Shown in pieces: positions 1 through 11,200 of a stretch of DNA of 64,000 bases. Source of the DNA: Aphelenchoides besseyi (taxonomy: Eukaryota > Nematoda > Chromadorea > Rhabditida > Aphelenchoididae). Each line of letters begins with the position of its first letter. The first letter of the stretch is position 1. The stretch spans positions 5,890,001 through 5,954,000 of the forward strand of contig JAMPIQ010000001.1 in the NCBI GenBank assembly GCA_024699855.1, given 5' to 3'. The notes under the pieces were generated by a model that saw nothing but the letters and a program-made list of their open reading frames with translations, searched no databases and was not told where the DNA came from. The position numbers and the translations under genes are program-made.

Positions 1-290
1 CTTGAATATTTGCTACTACAACCAAGATCTGCACTCGTGACGGCTCCAGTCGAGCTCACGCTCCGCACCTTCGACGCCATCACGACAACCTTCCTACTCG
101 TTGAGAGATTGGGCACCATCTCAAACAAACGGCCGAGTATAGGTCCTCCGCTCCAGCGCCATCCATTTTCAGGGCTAGTTGCTTCGGCAGGTGGGTTGTT
201 ACACATTCCTTAGCGGTTTCCGACTTCCATGGCCACCGTCCTGCTGTCTATAGCAACCAACACCTTTTATGGGGTCTAATGAGCGGAGAG
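1..290 (-). rRNA. 28S rRNA internal fragment, joined to 18S
   Basis: Read on the minus strand, this stretch carries the conserved large-subunit core around GCTCATTAGACCCC, GGTGTTGGTTGCTATAGACA, GGACGGTGGCCATGG and TGGATGGCGCTGGAGCG. These are eukaryotic 28S motifs and do not occur in 18S. The fragment directly follows the 18S piece in the same orientation, with no ITS or 5.8S between, and it runs off the window edge. It is therefore part of a rearranged or misassembled rDNA unit rather than a normal 18S gene. The junction can be placed only to within about 10 bases. Confidence 0.85.
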
Positions 291-703
291 TCTGGCGGCT
301 GCTGGCACCAGACTTGCCCTCTCGTAGATACTCGTTAAATTGTCTACATTGTACCCATTCCAATGTCCGACCTCAGAGAGAACGGACTCGTTATTTCTCG
401 TCACTACCTCATCGTATTGATATTGGGTAATTTTCGCGCCTGCTGCTATCCTTAGACATATTCGCCGTTTTTAAGGCGGATTCTCCGGAGTCAAACCCTG
501 ATTCTCCGTTACTCGTTAGAACCATGGCAGTCCAATACACTGCCAACCAGTTGATAGGGCAGATACTCGAATGAAGCTTCGCCGACACAAGATCGTGCGA
601 TACGCCGTATTATCCAGAGTTAGCAAAAGGACTAACGAATAGTTTTGCTCCATGGCTAAATCTTTGAAAGAAACACATCAGTTCAGCCAGGATCAACCAG
701 ATT
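291..703 (-). rRNA. 18S rRNA 5' part (divergent)
   Basis: The minus strand starts near 703 with AATCTGGTTGATCCTGGC, the universal 18S 5' end. It continues through TCTGCCCTATCAAC, the GTAACGGAGAATCAGGG core, GGCAGC-like AGCAGCAGGCGCG, GAGGTAGTGACGAGAAATAAC, and ends at GGGCAAGTCTGGTGCCAGCAGCCGC. This covers about 410 nt where most animal 18S needs roughly 550-600 nt to reach the same motif, so the variable regions are short. Many positions differ from typical metazoan 18S. One stem that usually reads GAGCC/GGCTA here reads CCGCC/GGCG, a paired change that argues for a once-functional rRNA. After the CAGCAGCCGC motif the sequence switches to 28S. Confidence 0.85.
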
Positions 704-3457
704 AGTGGATTCGCCATTCGAAAATGTGCTCACTTACCGCGACTCCTCGAATGCACTCGATTCGTCGCCTCTGCTCACCGGGAGTCCGAATTGCTCGGCT
801 CCCAGAACCAACACCATCGCACTGCAAGATCCCTGGTCGTTCGCACGACACTCGTCTCACTGCTTTCTCGAAACCGAGCACCCACCGCCAAGCGGGCGCT
901 CGTTCGTCTTTTCACTCACAACCGCCGTGAATTCGAATACAACCATCTTTCGATCGTGGAGCGCCCCAGTCGACAGCACCGAAGAGCTCTGGACACTCGA
1001 AAGCATCGCTCTTCGATCGACTGCCAACCCGCACGCAGCATTCAACGGGACCTCTCAGCAAAGGCCGATCTTCCCTTCCCCTACGAAATTGGAAAGATCT
1101 TCTTGCCCGTCAAATAACCGAACAGCGGGCGCCTTTTTTGCGCCCGCCGACGGAGCCCTCAATTTGAATGCGTTTCGGATTGATGGATTCCCGTCCTTGT
1201 CCACTTTGTAATTCGGATTGTTCTCCATCAAAAGACCTTCAAAATGAACTCCCACTCGACTATAAAAACAAAACCAACATCTCACCCGCTTCTCAGCTTC
1301 GAACAACTTCCTTGGCTTCCCACTTTGCATTTAGACTCTTCATGATCATAAGACTTCTTGCTACCTAAATGTTGTTCATTTTAAAAGTCTTTTTTGTGCA
1401 ATTTACTCACCAAACTTGCGGTCCCTTTCAACATGCGCTCTTTTCAAATCGAAAGATCATATTCAAACTCAACTTCAATCTCAGACTTCCGATTTCAATC
1501 ATCATTCCTAAAAGACATTTTAGTTCATCAAATCTCGCTATTCAGTCGGTTGATTGGAAACACGATTTTCATACCCGTCAACACTCACTCACTCGCTTCC
1601 GCAAACGAGTCTTTTTTCTTCCCGCAACCGAGTGCTCTTCATTCACAGAGACGAGTGCTGACTCGATTCCCGCGAAAGGCGTCCTTTTTCGACACTTGTT
1701 TCTGAAAGCGCAGACTCGAACTTCTTTGGTGAGCACATTGATGGAACGGCACGGTGAAGAAGGTCTGAAAAAAACAGAATCAGTCCGATCTCAAAAACAA
1801 CCACTACCAGCGATTGTTGAACAAGTCGAAATGAGAACTGAAATCAAAACGATTATGCATCACTATTTGATTCAACAAACGGTCATAATGTTTGGACGAG
1901 AAGCTCGTGAATGAGATTTTATCTTCGCGATACTCACAAATTCAACTTCAGCCCTTCAACCGCCATCAACAGATGGACTTGAAGCTTGTCGGAATTAGAA
2001 TGCACGCCGGTGATCAAACGACAGAATAAGCGTGTGATCAACAGAACAACAAGTGACATTATGAACTCAAAGCCCTGTAAATATCAGTGTCATATGGTCG
2101 ATCAGGAGCTCGTAGCAACTTATCTTCATGCCTGGAACACTTTTTCTGCACACCTTCAAAACTCATATTCAGAATGATGGTGAAGTTCTGTAATTCGACA
2201 CACCTGTTAACAAGCTTGTATAGTTGTGATCGTAAGAATTTGGGCAGTTCAAGTTGGTCGGGAGCTAAATTGAAGACGTAAACCTATTCAAAAATGAGCA
2301 AGTTTCACGAAAATGAAACTAGTTGATTCCCACCGCTGTAATCTGCAGAAACTACACAGTATGAATGCAAGTTAATTGATCGTTGGTTACAGAAGGCAAA
2401 AATGCAAACTTGTCACGACAATTTTAGATGTTGATTACAACTGTTTATATTGTCGTTGTGTTTGATAGGTTTGTTGTTGTACTTTCGATCATTCAGCCAA
2501 CAATATTCTAAAAAAAATGATTGTGATCGTCATTCACCTCTCTCCCTCGCAGTCCATTGAGAAATGGAAGAGTAAAGTGAGTGTGGAAATCTGATGAATA
2601 ACACGCAGCTTTCTGTTCTGCAGCTCATGGCTAAACTGATTGGGTAGAGATACTGATTTTGGCTGACAGTTTTAAGCGTAAATTAACGGCAACCACAATC
2701 AATCTCCGAGTGGAAGTGTGTTCATAGTTGAAAGCATCCCTAAAGTTGAGATTTGACTGCTAGTTGGTAGTTATTAATTGTCTTTCGGATACGGTAGTCA
2801 AAGCAATTTTTGCACCAACTTCTCTTGCTTTCTGAATTTGAGTAAGAAGTTGATTTTAGATTGTACTAAAGTCAAAATGATAGATTTAACTTACTTTGGT
2901 ACTTCGACTAACATAAGATTGCTATCGTATCACCTTTGTTGATTTTATTTACCCACTAACAAATATAAACAAAACGAGCAATCTACGGATCTTGTAAACC
3001 CGAAAAATACTGAGCACTTGGATTGAAAGGTTGATCATCGTAAAAATCATTTAGTGTAAACGTTTTATGCTCCGGCTTTTAATCATACCTTTTTAAATCT
3101 ATAAATACCGTTTAGAAACAAAATCGTTTATCTTGACGCCGTTGATTTCAATCAAGAATGAGTTTCATGATTAGTGTTTGTGAAGTAGCATATCGTAGAA
3201 ATTGCGAACAACTTAACTTGTTATCGAGAATGACTAATAAAATTTATTCTGAAGTTTATAAGGAGAAAGAGCGGTTAGTATGCGGTAGGTTAATGAGACG
3301 ATTTGAGCATTTGAGGTGCTCACAACAGTTTTTGTACCGAAAAGGTTATCTTGCAGAATTTGAGATTCTCAGCTAGCATATGGTACGAGAAGAATTAATT
3401 AAATAGGATTCAAGATGCAATGTATGAGATGAGTATCCAATGATCAGAAACGATAAG
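704..3457. other. Probable rDNA external spacer, no gene seen
   Basis: This stretch lies upstream of the 18S 5' end on the minus strand, so its first part is where a 5' external transcribed spacer and Pol I promoter would be. Open frames here overlap each other on both strands and show no recognisable protein, splice pattern or domain. From about 1900 the sequence becomes A/T-rich with no convincing exon. A 72-codon frame at 3158-3376 has nothing to support it. Confidence 0.5.
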
Positions 3458-3521
3458 AACCGTAGGGTGTGCGTCTTAAATTGCGAATTAGTTTCTATAG
3501 CAATTCCTCCACTCACCGACA

Positions 3522-3868
3522 GAGGTCGATGGTCGCCGCCTTTTTGTTCAAACGCTCCAAAGTGCGTCTTGACAAACAACAAACGATGATCGATGTCCCT
3601 TTCCGATTAATCGTGATCTCGGCATCCGTACTCAACGCCTCGACACCCGTAATGAAACCGAATTTCTGAGCCTCACTCTCGAAATCAATCGAAAAATCCT
3701 TACTGAATAAGCGAAGAAAATGATCATAAGTGACGGCCGACTCTGTGGCTCGCAAAGTGTTCTTGGCCAGTCCAATCAACGCGTCCCACGTCAATGCGGG
3801 AGCCATCAGAGTTGATTGGTAGGTCGATGACAGTTGGTAGATGTCCACCACTGCAATCCGAAAAGCTG
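3522..3868 (-). CDS. Unrecognised protein, one internal exon visible
   Basis: On the minus strand an acceptor (tatttttcag) ends at about 3869 and a donor (gtgagtgg) begins at about 3521. Between them is one open frame of about 115 codons. It reads as a soluble, mixed alpha/beta segment with no signal peptide or membrane helix, and includes the short stretches VVDIYQLSS, LTWDALIGLAKNTLRA and FGFITGVEAL. Codon use (many TCG, GCG, CGA) matches the real genes of the window. I do not recognise the family and cannot place the first or last exon, so this is a partial call. Confidence 0.4.
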
Positions 3869-3909
3869 AAAAATACTCGTACAATTATCGAAGAAGAAAT
3901 TCGCCACAC

Positions 3910-4788
3910 AAAGTCAAAGATAAAGGCTCATTAAGAGATCGAAAAGAACTAATGAGTACGCACTCGAACGGAAAAACTGCTGAGTACGTGGAAGAGAACG
4001 TCAATTTACGCACTTAAAGAAATCATCGATAATTAGAAAATCTCATCAACCAAATCTCACGACATCCGATTATTCTCGTCGATTAGCGATATTGCGACGA
4101 ATTCCGAGCTTTTCAGCGTTTTAATATTGCAAATGGACTTTGGCACCTTCGACTGAATAGTCGGAGGCCACACGAGATTTCGTGTGTGGGCATTGAAATG
4201 TTCGACATCACGCAATGAAAACCATCTACGGTAAGTAGTGGGCAGCTGCTTATTAGCAAAGTCAATTATTCAGTCAAAAGCAACTTATATGTTCGAGAAC
4301 AAGATTCAAGTGCGAATGTCATTGAGACGATTTCAAACTAGTCGGAGGTTAATTGCACACCATTTAAAGGCCAAGACAAACGCACGGTGTTAATTGGCCG
4401 TTGAAATGGAGTCTGCGCTTTGACGTCGAGAAGCCCATTTCTCCCGTCGACGAATGGATGACAGAAAGTTTGATATGTTCACTTCGATGCTCAATCACAG
4501 GAATATCTTTTACATAACTTCAAGTGAAGATTTCGAATTCGAGGATCACTTCGTGGACCGTAAGGTTACTGGCAAAGAAAGACGGTTGTGAAGTTCTTTT
4601 TTGCTTCTCGACTTTACACCTGTGGTTCTGTTTTTGGTTTCGGTGATCTCCGAATCAACAGTCTTTATCATCGACTTCGAAATACAGCTGGAGTAACTGA
4701 TCTCTTGTGTGGAAAATCGATCCCTAATTTCTCTGTGCTCTTGATGTCCGAACGCGATTCGCTGCGCGGACGCGCCAGACGCAGGAAA
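3910..4788. other. Intergenic, no gene seen
   Basis: No spliced frame with recognisable content was found. The stretch ends at the VPS29 start. Its last 250 bp probably hold the VPS29 promoter and leader. Confidence 0.4.
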
Positions 4789-5520
4789 ATGGTGAGTCGT
4801 GGGTTTTGAGGCGCAAAAATGCGAATCTTTTCAGTTGGTTTTGGTGATCGGCGACTTTCATGTTCCGCTGCGCGTGGCCGAGTTGCCGGCCAAATTCCGG
4901 AAACTTTTAGTGCCGAACAAGTGAGTACAGGAAATCTTCATTTTCACGCTTCTTTTCAGAATGCAACACATTTTATGCACGGGCAATTTCTCCAACGAGA
5001 CGCACGAGTATCTGAGGTCGTTGGCGTCAGACATTCACTTTGTGCGTGGCGATTTCGACGGTGCTGCAGCACCGGATTCGAAGATCATTTCCGTTGGGGC
5101 GTTTCGCATCGGTCTGATTCACGGACATCAGATCGTGCCGTGGAATGATTTGCGTGTGAGTTCTCTTTTCGTTGTGTTTTTGCACGCCTCTTTTTTGCAG
5201 TCACTCGAATTGACGGCGCGGCAGATGAACGTTGACGTTCTGGTTTCGGGACACACGCACGTTTGCAAAATCTACGAAAAAAACGGCACCTTTTTTGTCA
5301 ATCCGGGAAGTTGTACGGGCGCACACACGCCGCTGATCAACGAGTGAGTTTGCCGGTTATCTCCGATTACGTTTTCGACGTCTCTTTCAGGACGCCGACC
5401 CCTTCGTTCATTCTCCTCGACGTTCAACCGAACGTGGTGGTTGCCTACGTGTACAAATTGATCGACAACGACGTCAAAGTCGAACGCATTCAATTCAAAA
5501 AGAAGGAGATTGGCGCATGA
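4789..5520 (+). CDS. vps-29: Retromer subunit VPS29
   Basis: This encodes the metallophosphoesterase-fold subunit of retromer, which recycles cargo from endosomes to the Golgi and plasma membrane. Exons are 4789-4791 (ATG alone), 4835-4920, 4960-5155, 5201-5343 and 5391-5520, giving 185 residues against about 182 in human. Diagnostic stretches are [11 protein letters not shown] at the N-terminus, [45 protein letters not shown] and [10 protein letters not shown]. The start is fixed by splicing: the ATG is followed at once by a gtgagt donor and joined to LVLVIGD. A polyadenylation signal AATAAA follows at about 5536. The next gene, ANAPC13, begins 115 bp after the stop on the same strand with a splice acceptor at its start. 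Confidence 0.95.
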
Positions 5521-5635
5521 GCGTGTGAAAAGCTAATAAAGTTTTTTTGATTACTTTCCCAGTTGTTTTCTTTTGGCGGTCGATTTGCCGTATACTCGAG
5601 AAGAGCGAACGTGACTTCTAATACAGATTCCAGGA

Positions 5636-5942
5636 ATGTTTCGACACTTAATTGAGCGCTCACAACGCGACGTTTCGTTTCACGACGTGAGTTTTCCGAA
5701 GACGTTTCCACGCATCTTCTTTACGATTTCAGAAAGATTGGGCCGCAGACAAAATTCCGATGGCCGAAATCAGCATTCCGCCCGAAAACGTGGGTTGAAA
5801 GCTTTCGCAGTTTACGTTCTATTTGTTTCAGATTCCCGATCAAGATGCCGAATTTAATCTTCTAATTCGAGAATCACAGCTATGGGAAGAGAATCGACCG
5901 GTTGGCTATTGTTTCGATCACTCGCACGTTTCAAAATTTTAA
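5636..5942 (+). CDS. anapc13: Anaphase-promoting complex subunit 13
   Basis: This is a small APC/C scaffold subunit, part of the ubiquitin ligase that drives mitotic exit. Exons 5636-5686, 5733-5789 and 5832-5942 give 72 residues; human APC13 has 74. The conserved core is KDWAADKIPMAEISIPPENI, which lines up with the family pattern W-x-x-D-K-L-P-x-x-x-V-A-I-P-x-x-x-L-P. An acceptor-like ttccag lies just before the ATG at 5633, and the VPS29 stop is 115 bp upstream, so it could be the second gene of an operon. AATAAA sits about 15 bp after the stop. The call rests on the short core motif and the matching total length. Confidence 0.8.
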
Positions 5943-6350
5943 CGCTAACCTCAATTTTAATAAATTTTTTCTGACACTCCATTTGAATCGTTTTTTATTG
6001 TTCAAGAAGCTTTGAATTCAGTGGAGCTTATGAGTAGTGAATTGGATTCGCTGTTCCAAGCCACCTGAACGGTAACCGGATTGTTGAGCGTCATTGCAAC
6101 AGTCATGATCAGACGGATAACAAGACTTATCGTGGTGGATACTGGTGGACTTCAACTATTGAGAATATTCGAGTTGCCATTTATGCATCAGTTACCGCTG
6201 ATTGCACAGCGATCCTCAGGCTTTCCGTTCAATCATCGGAGCTGTATTGCGACAAAAAGCGCGCCAATTTGAAGAACAGTTTTCGAAAAAAGGCGCGAAA
6301 CCCTGTGAGACGCCGATTTTGTCGATTGTCTTCGTATTCTCGCAAACGAA

Positions 6351-7869
6351 ATGGTCGTAGATTACGATCCGAATAGCATCGATGATTCATGGAAGCCGAA
6401 GCAAAAGTTCGCTCCGTCCGTCATATTGACGTTGCAGCCGACGGACGATCTCTTTTGTTATGGTAAACGATTCAGTGACGAAGGTGAGTAATCTGTTTCA
6501 GAGTTTCACAAATCTTGTGTAGATCTCGAAGAAGTGTCGATTGAAGAACAAGTGACCAATCAGTTGGCTGTAACTCAAGAAGATCCGGAAAAGCCATTGC
6601 TGATCCACGGACGACTTTTGTTGCGACGAACAGAAGACGACGAGAAAATGGTTTTGTTGAAGAGTGGTTCTTCGATTCTCGAGGCAGACATCGACTCCTT
6701 AGAGGACTTTTCATACTTTGATGGAATGGTGAGTGAACTTATCGAAAGCCATCAAACATCGTTTCCAGCTCGGAACTTTCGAGTGTGCGTTAACAACTCC
6801 AACATGTTTGAAAGCCTCCTCGTTTATCCGACCACAACCGATGCCTTTAGCGGCTATCCAAGGAAAACATGGTAAGAAAGAGCGAAAATTCTTAATCCGA
6901 TTTCTGCTTAGATTCATTGCGTGTTATCGTCATTCAAGGGCTGATGATGGAATCTGAAAACGAGGAAAAAAGAGAAAAGCGAATCGAGTGGCTTGTCAAA
7001 AAGGTTCTTTCGTCTGATGCTCACGCTTTGATTTTGGTTGGTTTAAGATGTATTGCCAAACTAATAAATCGATTTCAGAGCGGACCATTTGCTGATCCGG
7101 CCGATACGAAAAAGTTTCTGGCAACATCGTCACACAATTTTCAACTTCTATGCGCAAAATTGAAAGGCCAAATGGTTCAGGTTTTTGTTCTTCCGAATCC
7201 CTTATATGATCCAACATCAATCAATGTCTTTCCAACACCTGCAATGACCTTCGACAATTTTCGAATGTCTGGAAAACCTCCATCGGTAAGTTCTTTCTGA
7301 GTTTTTCGATAAAACCAATGTTTTTACAGAACTTTCATTTTGTAACCGATCCTTCAGTTTTTAACATCAATGGAGTTCGTTTTGCCGTCACCTGTTCGCA
7401 ATCGGTCTGGATGTTGTCCGCTGCGGAGAAGTTTCAGGGCGTCAATTCGGGTGAACGAATGGCAAGGTTGTGTGGCCACATCTTGGAGTAAGTACGAAAG
7501 TTCATTGTAAACTAACTAATCGTTTTACTGCAGCCAACGATCGTTGTGTCCAACGACGTTGAACGACCGCGTTTCAGTTCTTCGCGAGGATTTTCGACCG
7601 CATTTGACGGAACGTCCGCATTTCATCATCGTGCCGTGCCATCTTGTCACGTTTACAAAGGTTTCTTACGACATTTTTCAAAGATTTACTATCTTCCTTA
7701 GATTAATCAAAATGTGGTCTTCGTGAATCCGCAGTTTTGTGCCAAAAACATTTGTCGATATGCTTTCATTGACGTGAACTTACGTGCAGCACGAGAGAAC
7801 AAAAACTCAACGGGTCAACTAAACATTTCCGATTTTTCTCGAATCGATTTGCAAAAGGAGCCGATTTAA
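6351..7869 (+). CDS. pola2: DNA polymerase alpha subunit B (POLA2)
   Basis: This is the non-catalytic B subunit of the polymerase alpha-primase complex, which starts DNA synthesis in the nucleus. Exons are about 6351-6462, 6502-6728, 6769-6871, 6912-7036, 7079-7285, 7330-7487, 7534-7660 and 7702-7869. The OB-fold part is followed by the inactive phosphoesterase part: VIVIQGLMM, ILSGPFADP, VFVLPNP, FVTDPSVFNINGVRF, LCGHILEQRSLCP, HFIIVPCHL and VFVNPQFC. The pairs HILEQRS and FVNP match POLA2 better than the delta or epsilon B subunits. The start is uncertain. An in-frame stop lies at 6306 and an acceptor-like site at about 6210, so the usual N-terminal helical domain may lie in unseen upstream exons or be missing. 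Family identity is firm; the N-terminus is not. Confidence 0.85.
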
Positions 7870-8226
7870 CTTTTGTCTTTATTTCGATGTAACTGTTGAT
7901 TCTACAACTAGAATAAACTCAGAGATCATCTTTATTTGCAAGTTACATTCTTGCTTCTCATTCGCAAGATTCGCGAATGCAATTAGTGGACTAACTCAAG
8001 AGTAGCTATTCCGGAGTACGAAGCTTCACCTTTCAACCGTTGTTTTGAGCTCATAGTGATTTGATCACAAATGAAGAAGAGTAGTGATTCAAAGGAGTGG
8101 ATTTCGTCACGCAAAGTACAGTTACCAGTGATGGCAAAGTTTTCGAAGTGAACGAAATTTCTTTCGCGCTCATTCTGTGGTCTCAGTCTCCGCTTTGGCT
8201 GCTTTGGAAATTTGTCTTCTTCAGCG
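7870..8226. other. Intergenic between POLA2 and gp210
   Basis: This holds the POLA2 3' end with AATAAA at about 7912, then the gp210 leader. No further gene is seen. Confidence 0.5.
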
Positions 8227-11200
8227 ATGCGTATTCCAATTCTTTTGCTGTTAATCCTAGTCCTTGTGCACGGCTATCGACTCAATGAGCCCCGAGTTCT
8301 GTTGCCATTCGACTCCAAGAACTTGGTCTCCTATTTGCTGGAAGTCAAGGAACCAACGGGCGGATGTTTTTTCTGGTGAGTTCGAAGCGTTTTCTTCCGT
8401 CGATTGTCGACTTCTTGCAGGAAGTCTTCACGTCCACATATCGTCTCCGTGGAGCCGGTGAATCAGAATCGCAACTGCGCGGACTCGGCCATCATTACGG
8501 CCCGTTCTCGGCATCTAAGCGATCAGTCGGCGGTGATTTTGGCGACCGATCACGGTGAGTTTGAGCTTCAAAAGCACTCTGTCTAAGCTCTCGAGTATTC
8601 AGCCGGAGAGATTTCGTTGAACTGCGACGTGCGTGTGGACGTGATCGATCGAATCGAAATCTTCTCGACCGCCAACTTCCTGTTCCTCGAAGGACCACCG
8701 GCCAAGATCGAGATCCACGGCTTCAACGCGCGTGGCAATCAGTTCTCGACGTTGGGATCCATTCCATTCGATTGGCAGTTGAAATCGCTGGAGTCGAATC
8801 GCCGACCACTGCGTATCGTTTCTTTCTCGGATTCTCACTACCAAGTGCCGTGAGTTAAATTGAGATCGTTTTCTGATCCCCGAGCACGTCTTCAGGTTTG
8901 GAATCGCAGAGTTGGAGGCGCAGAAGAAACGCGGCGCCGAGATTCTGTTGGAAGGAATTCAGACGGGAAAAACGAAGCTCACGGCCACGCTTTCCGAACT
9001 GGTAAACAAACGTTCCGCTGACTTCAATCTCCAACCTTTCAGAGCGCGTCAACGGAGCTGTTCGTCGTACAGAAAGCTATCTTGGTCCCGTCCGAAGATC
9101 TATGGATACCAATTGGCGCTAAAGTCAACTACTCGATTGTCATCTTAAAGCAATCCGGAAGTGAATCGGTGGTTTTGCCGTCAGAGCAATACAGGCTGAA
9201 GGTCTCGGATTCATCGGTTTGCGCTTGGAACGATGCGACATCGCAATTAGAAGCCAAAAAGATCGGATACGTTGATTTAACGCTCATCGATACAAGTGAG
9301 TTTTCTTAGTTTAAAGCGTGAACTTCTTGCAACTCACAACCTTATTTTCAGCCTTCGCCGAAATTTCTGCCGACGTCTTTGAGACTGTGCGTGTCAACGT
9401 GGTCGAAGTGGACGCGATTTTTTTCGTTGTAGACAAAAACGAAAATTGGCATTTTCAACTGAATCAAGACTACAAGATCGAAGTGCGAATTCGAGACGTG
9501 AATGGCAACGAGCTGACGATTCCCGAAAACGCCAAGTTCAAAACTCAATTCACAACTCTCGACCACTTGCGGATTCTGGACTCTGTTCAAAACGGAACTT
9601 TCTTCCACGTCCGACCGCTGAAGACGGGAAGCACCGAGATCGAATCGGAGTTTGTGGAGTTGATTGGAGAGGTGAGTTGATCAGTTGAGAATCAACCACA
9701 CGACGATATTCTCATTGATATTTACAGGACGGTCAATCTCAAAAGTTTGCGTCGAAAATCACGGCTACTCAGAAGATCGAAATCAACCCGCCGGTGAAAG
9801 TCGAACCTACGGTCCTGATTTTTCCTCCCGATTCCCAATACGAATGGCGTCTGAAGGTTGGTTTCGAGTTGTTTGGTGCCATAAACAAATTTTGTAGGCA
9901 TCCGGAGGTTCGGGAATCTTTTCGTTTTTTTCCGAACAGAAAGAAATCGCCAAGATCGAGGAAGACGGTCTCCTTAGAACGAGTGGTCAGTTGGGACGTA
10001 CAACTGTTCACGTCGAAGACTATCGCAACGCACTGAACTTCGACTTAGCAACGGTCATCGTTCTAGCACCCGTCCAAATTGACTTTAGTGAATCGCGTCG
10101 AGAAGCGGAGATCGGATCGGAATTGACGCTGAATTTGCGTTTGTTGGCTCGTGACGAAGAGACGAACGCACCATTACCGTACAGTGATTGTCGTCGTGCC
10201 GATTTGCGTTTTGCTGTGGAGAATACGAAGATTTTCGAGATCGATTTCAGTGAGTTAGAAGACTGGGGCTTTTAACTTGTCGATATTTAGAAAAAGAACC
10301 TCAGATTCCGACGAATGGCTGTCGAACTGTGACGTTACGAGCGATGGCGTCCGGAGACACGAAATTGATCGTTTGGCTTGGCACACTCACTACTCACTTT
10401 GAGATTTCTGCCTTCGCACCTCTGCGTGTGATCTCCGCGGCGCCGCTCTTATCGCTGGGTTCCGGATTCGCTGTAAAGTTTACAGGTGGTCCTCGACCGT
10501 GGCTTCTCGATCCAAACGGCTTCTTTTCGCACATCGAATCAACGAACGAAACTTTGTTGGAGGTGCTTCAAGACTCGGTGGTGCGCTGCAAAGACAAAAT
10601 TTCCGACGTTGTAAGTCACCGCCTCTTTGCGTTTCAACTTCGATTGTAGATCGTTAAAATTCGCGTTGGAAACAAAAAAACCATATCGAATCCCCAGCCC
10701 GCGAACTCAGAAGTTGAGTTCGCAATCTGTTGTGCGCTTCCGAAGCGTTTGACTTTGAATCTGAAGCAACGGGATGAGAACGCAAATTGCCCGGCGAATT
10801 CAGTTAGTTTTTGCTTCCGACAATCAACTTTTCTTGTTTTCAGCTTTCCGTCCACTGCCAACAACCAGTGGACTTGGAGCTGCGCACATTCGGCGTCTGC
10901 GCGTCGATGCACGATCACGAACGCGAATTTGATTCGTTCGAAGCGCTGCGTTTCGAATTCGCAGCGACGCCAAAAGAGTTGGGGAAGGTGAAGCGCGACG
11001 ACGGTAAGGTTTTCTAGTTGTTTTTTGAGCTCCTTTTCTTCAGCTTCAACGCGCTTCCAACCCAACGGTCGCACGGGAAAATTGAAGTTGTCGGCACAAG
11101 CCGTTGGTTTCTATTATAAGAAGCTGCGCAAATTGCCGTCGTCGTTGAGTACCGAGCTATCCGTTCAGTTGGTCGATGCTGCAACGATCTGGCCGACCAA

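Noticed and set aside
705..1211. Open frame of 168 codons upstream of the 18S 5' end
   Set aside because: It lies in probable transcribed spacer, overlaps other frames on both strands, and has no splice sites, motif or gene-like codon use.
6351..7869. Assigning this gene to polymerase delta subunit 2
   Set aside because: The B-subunit families share the fold, but HILEQRS, FVNP and the order of motifs fit POLA2 better.
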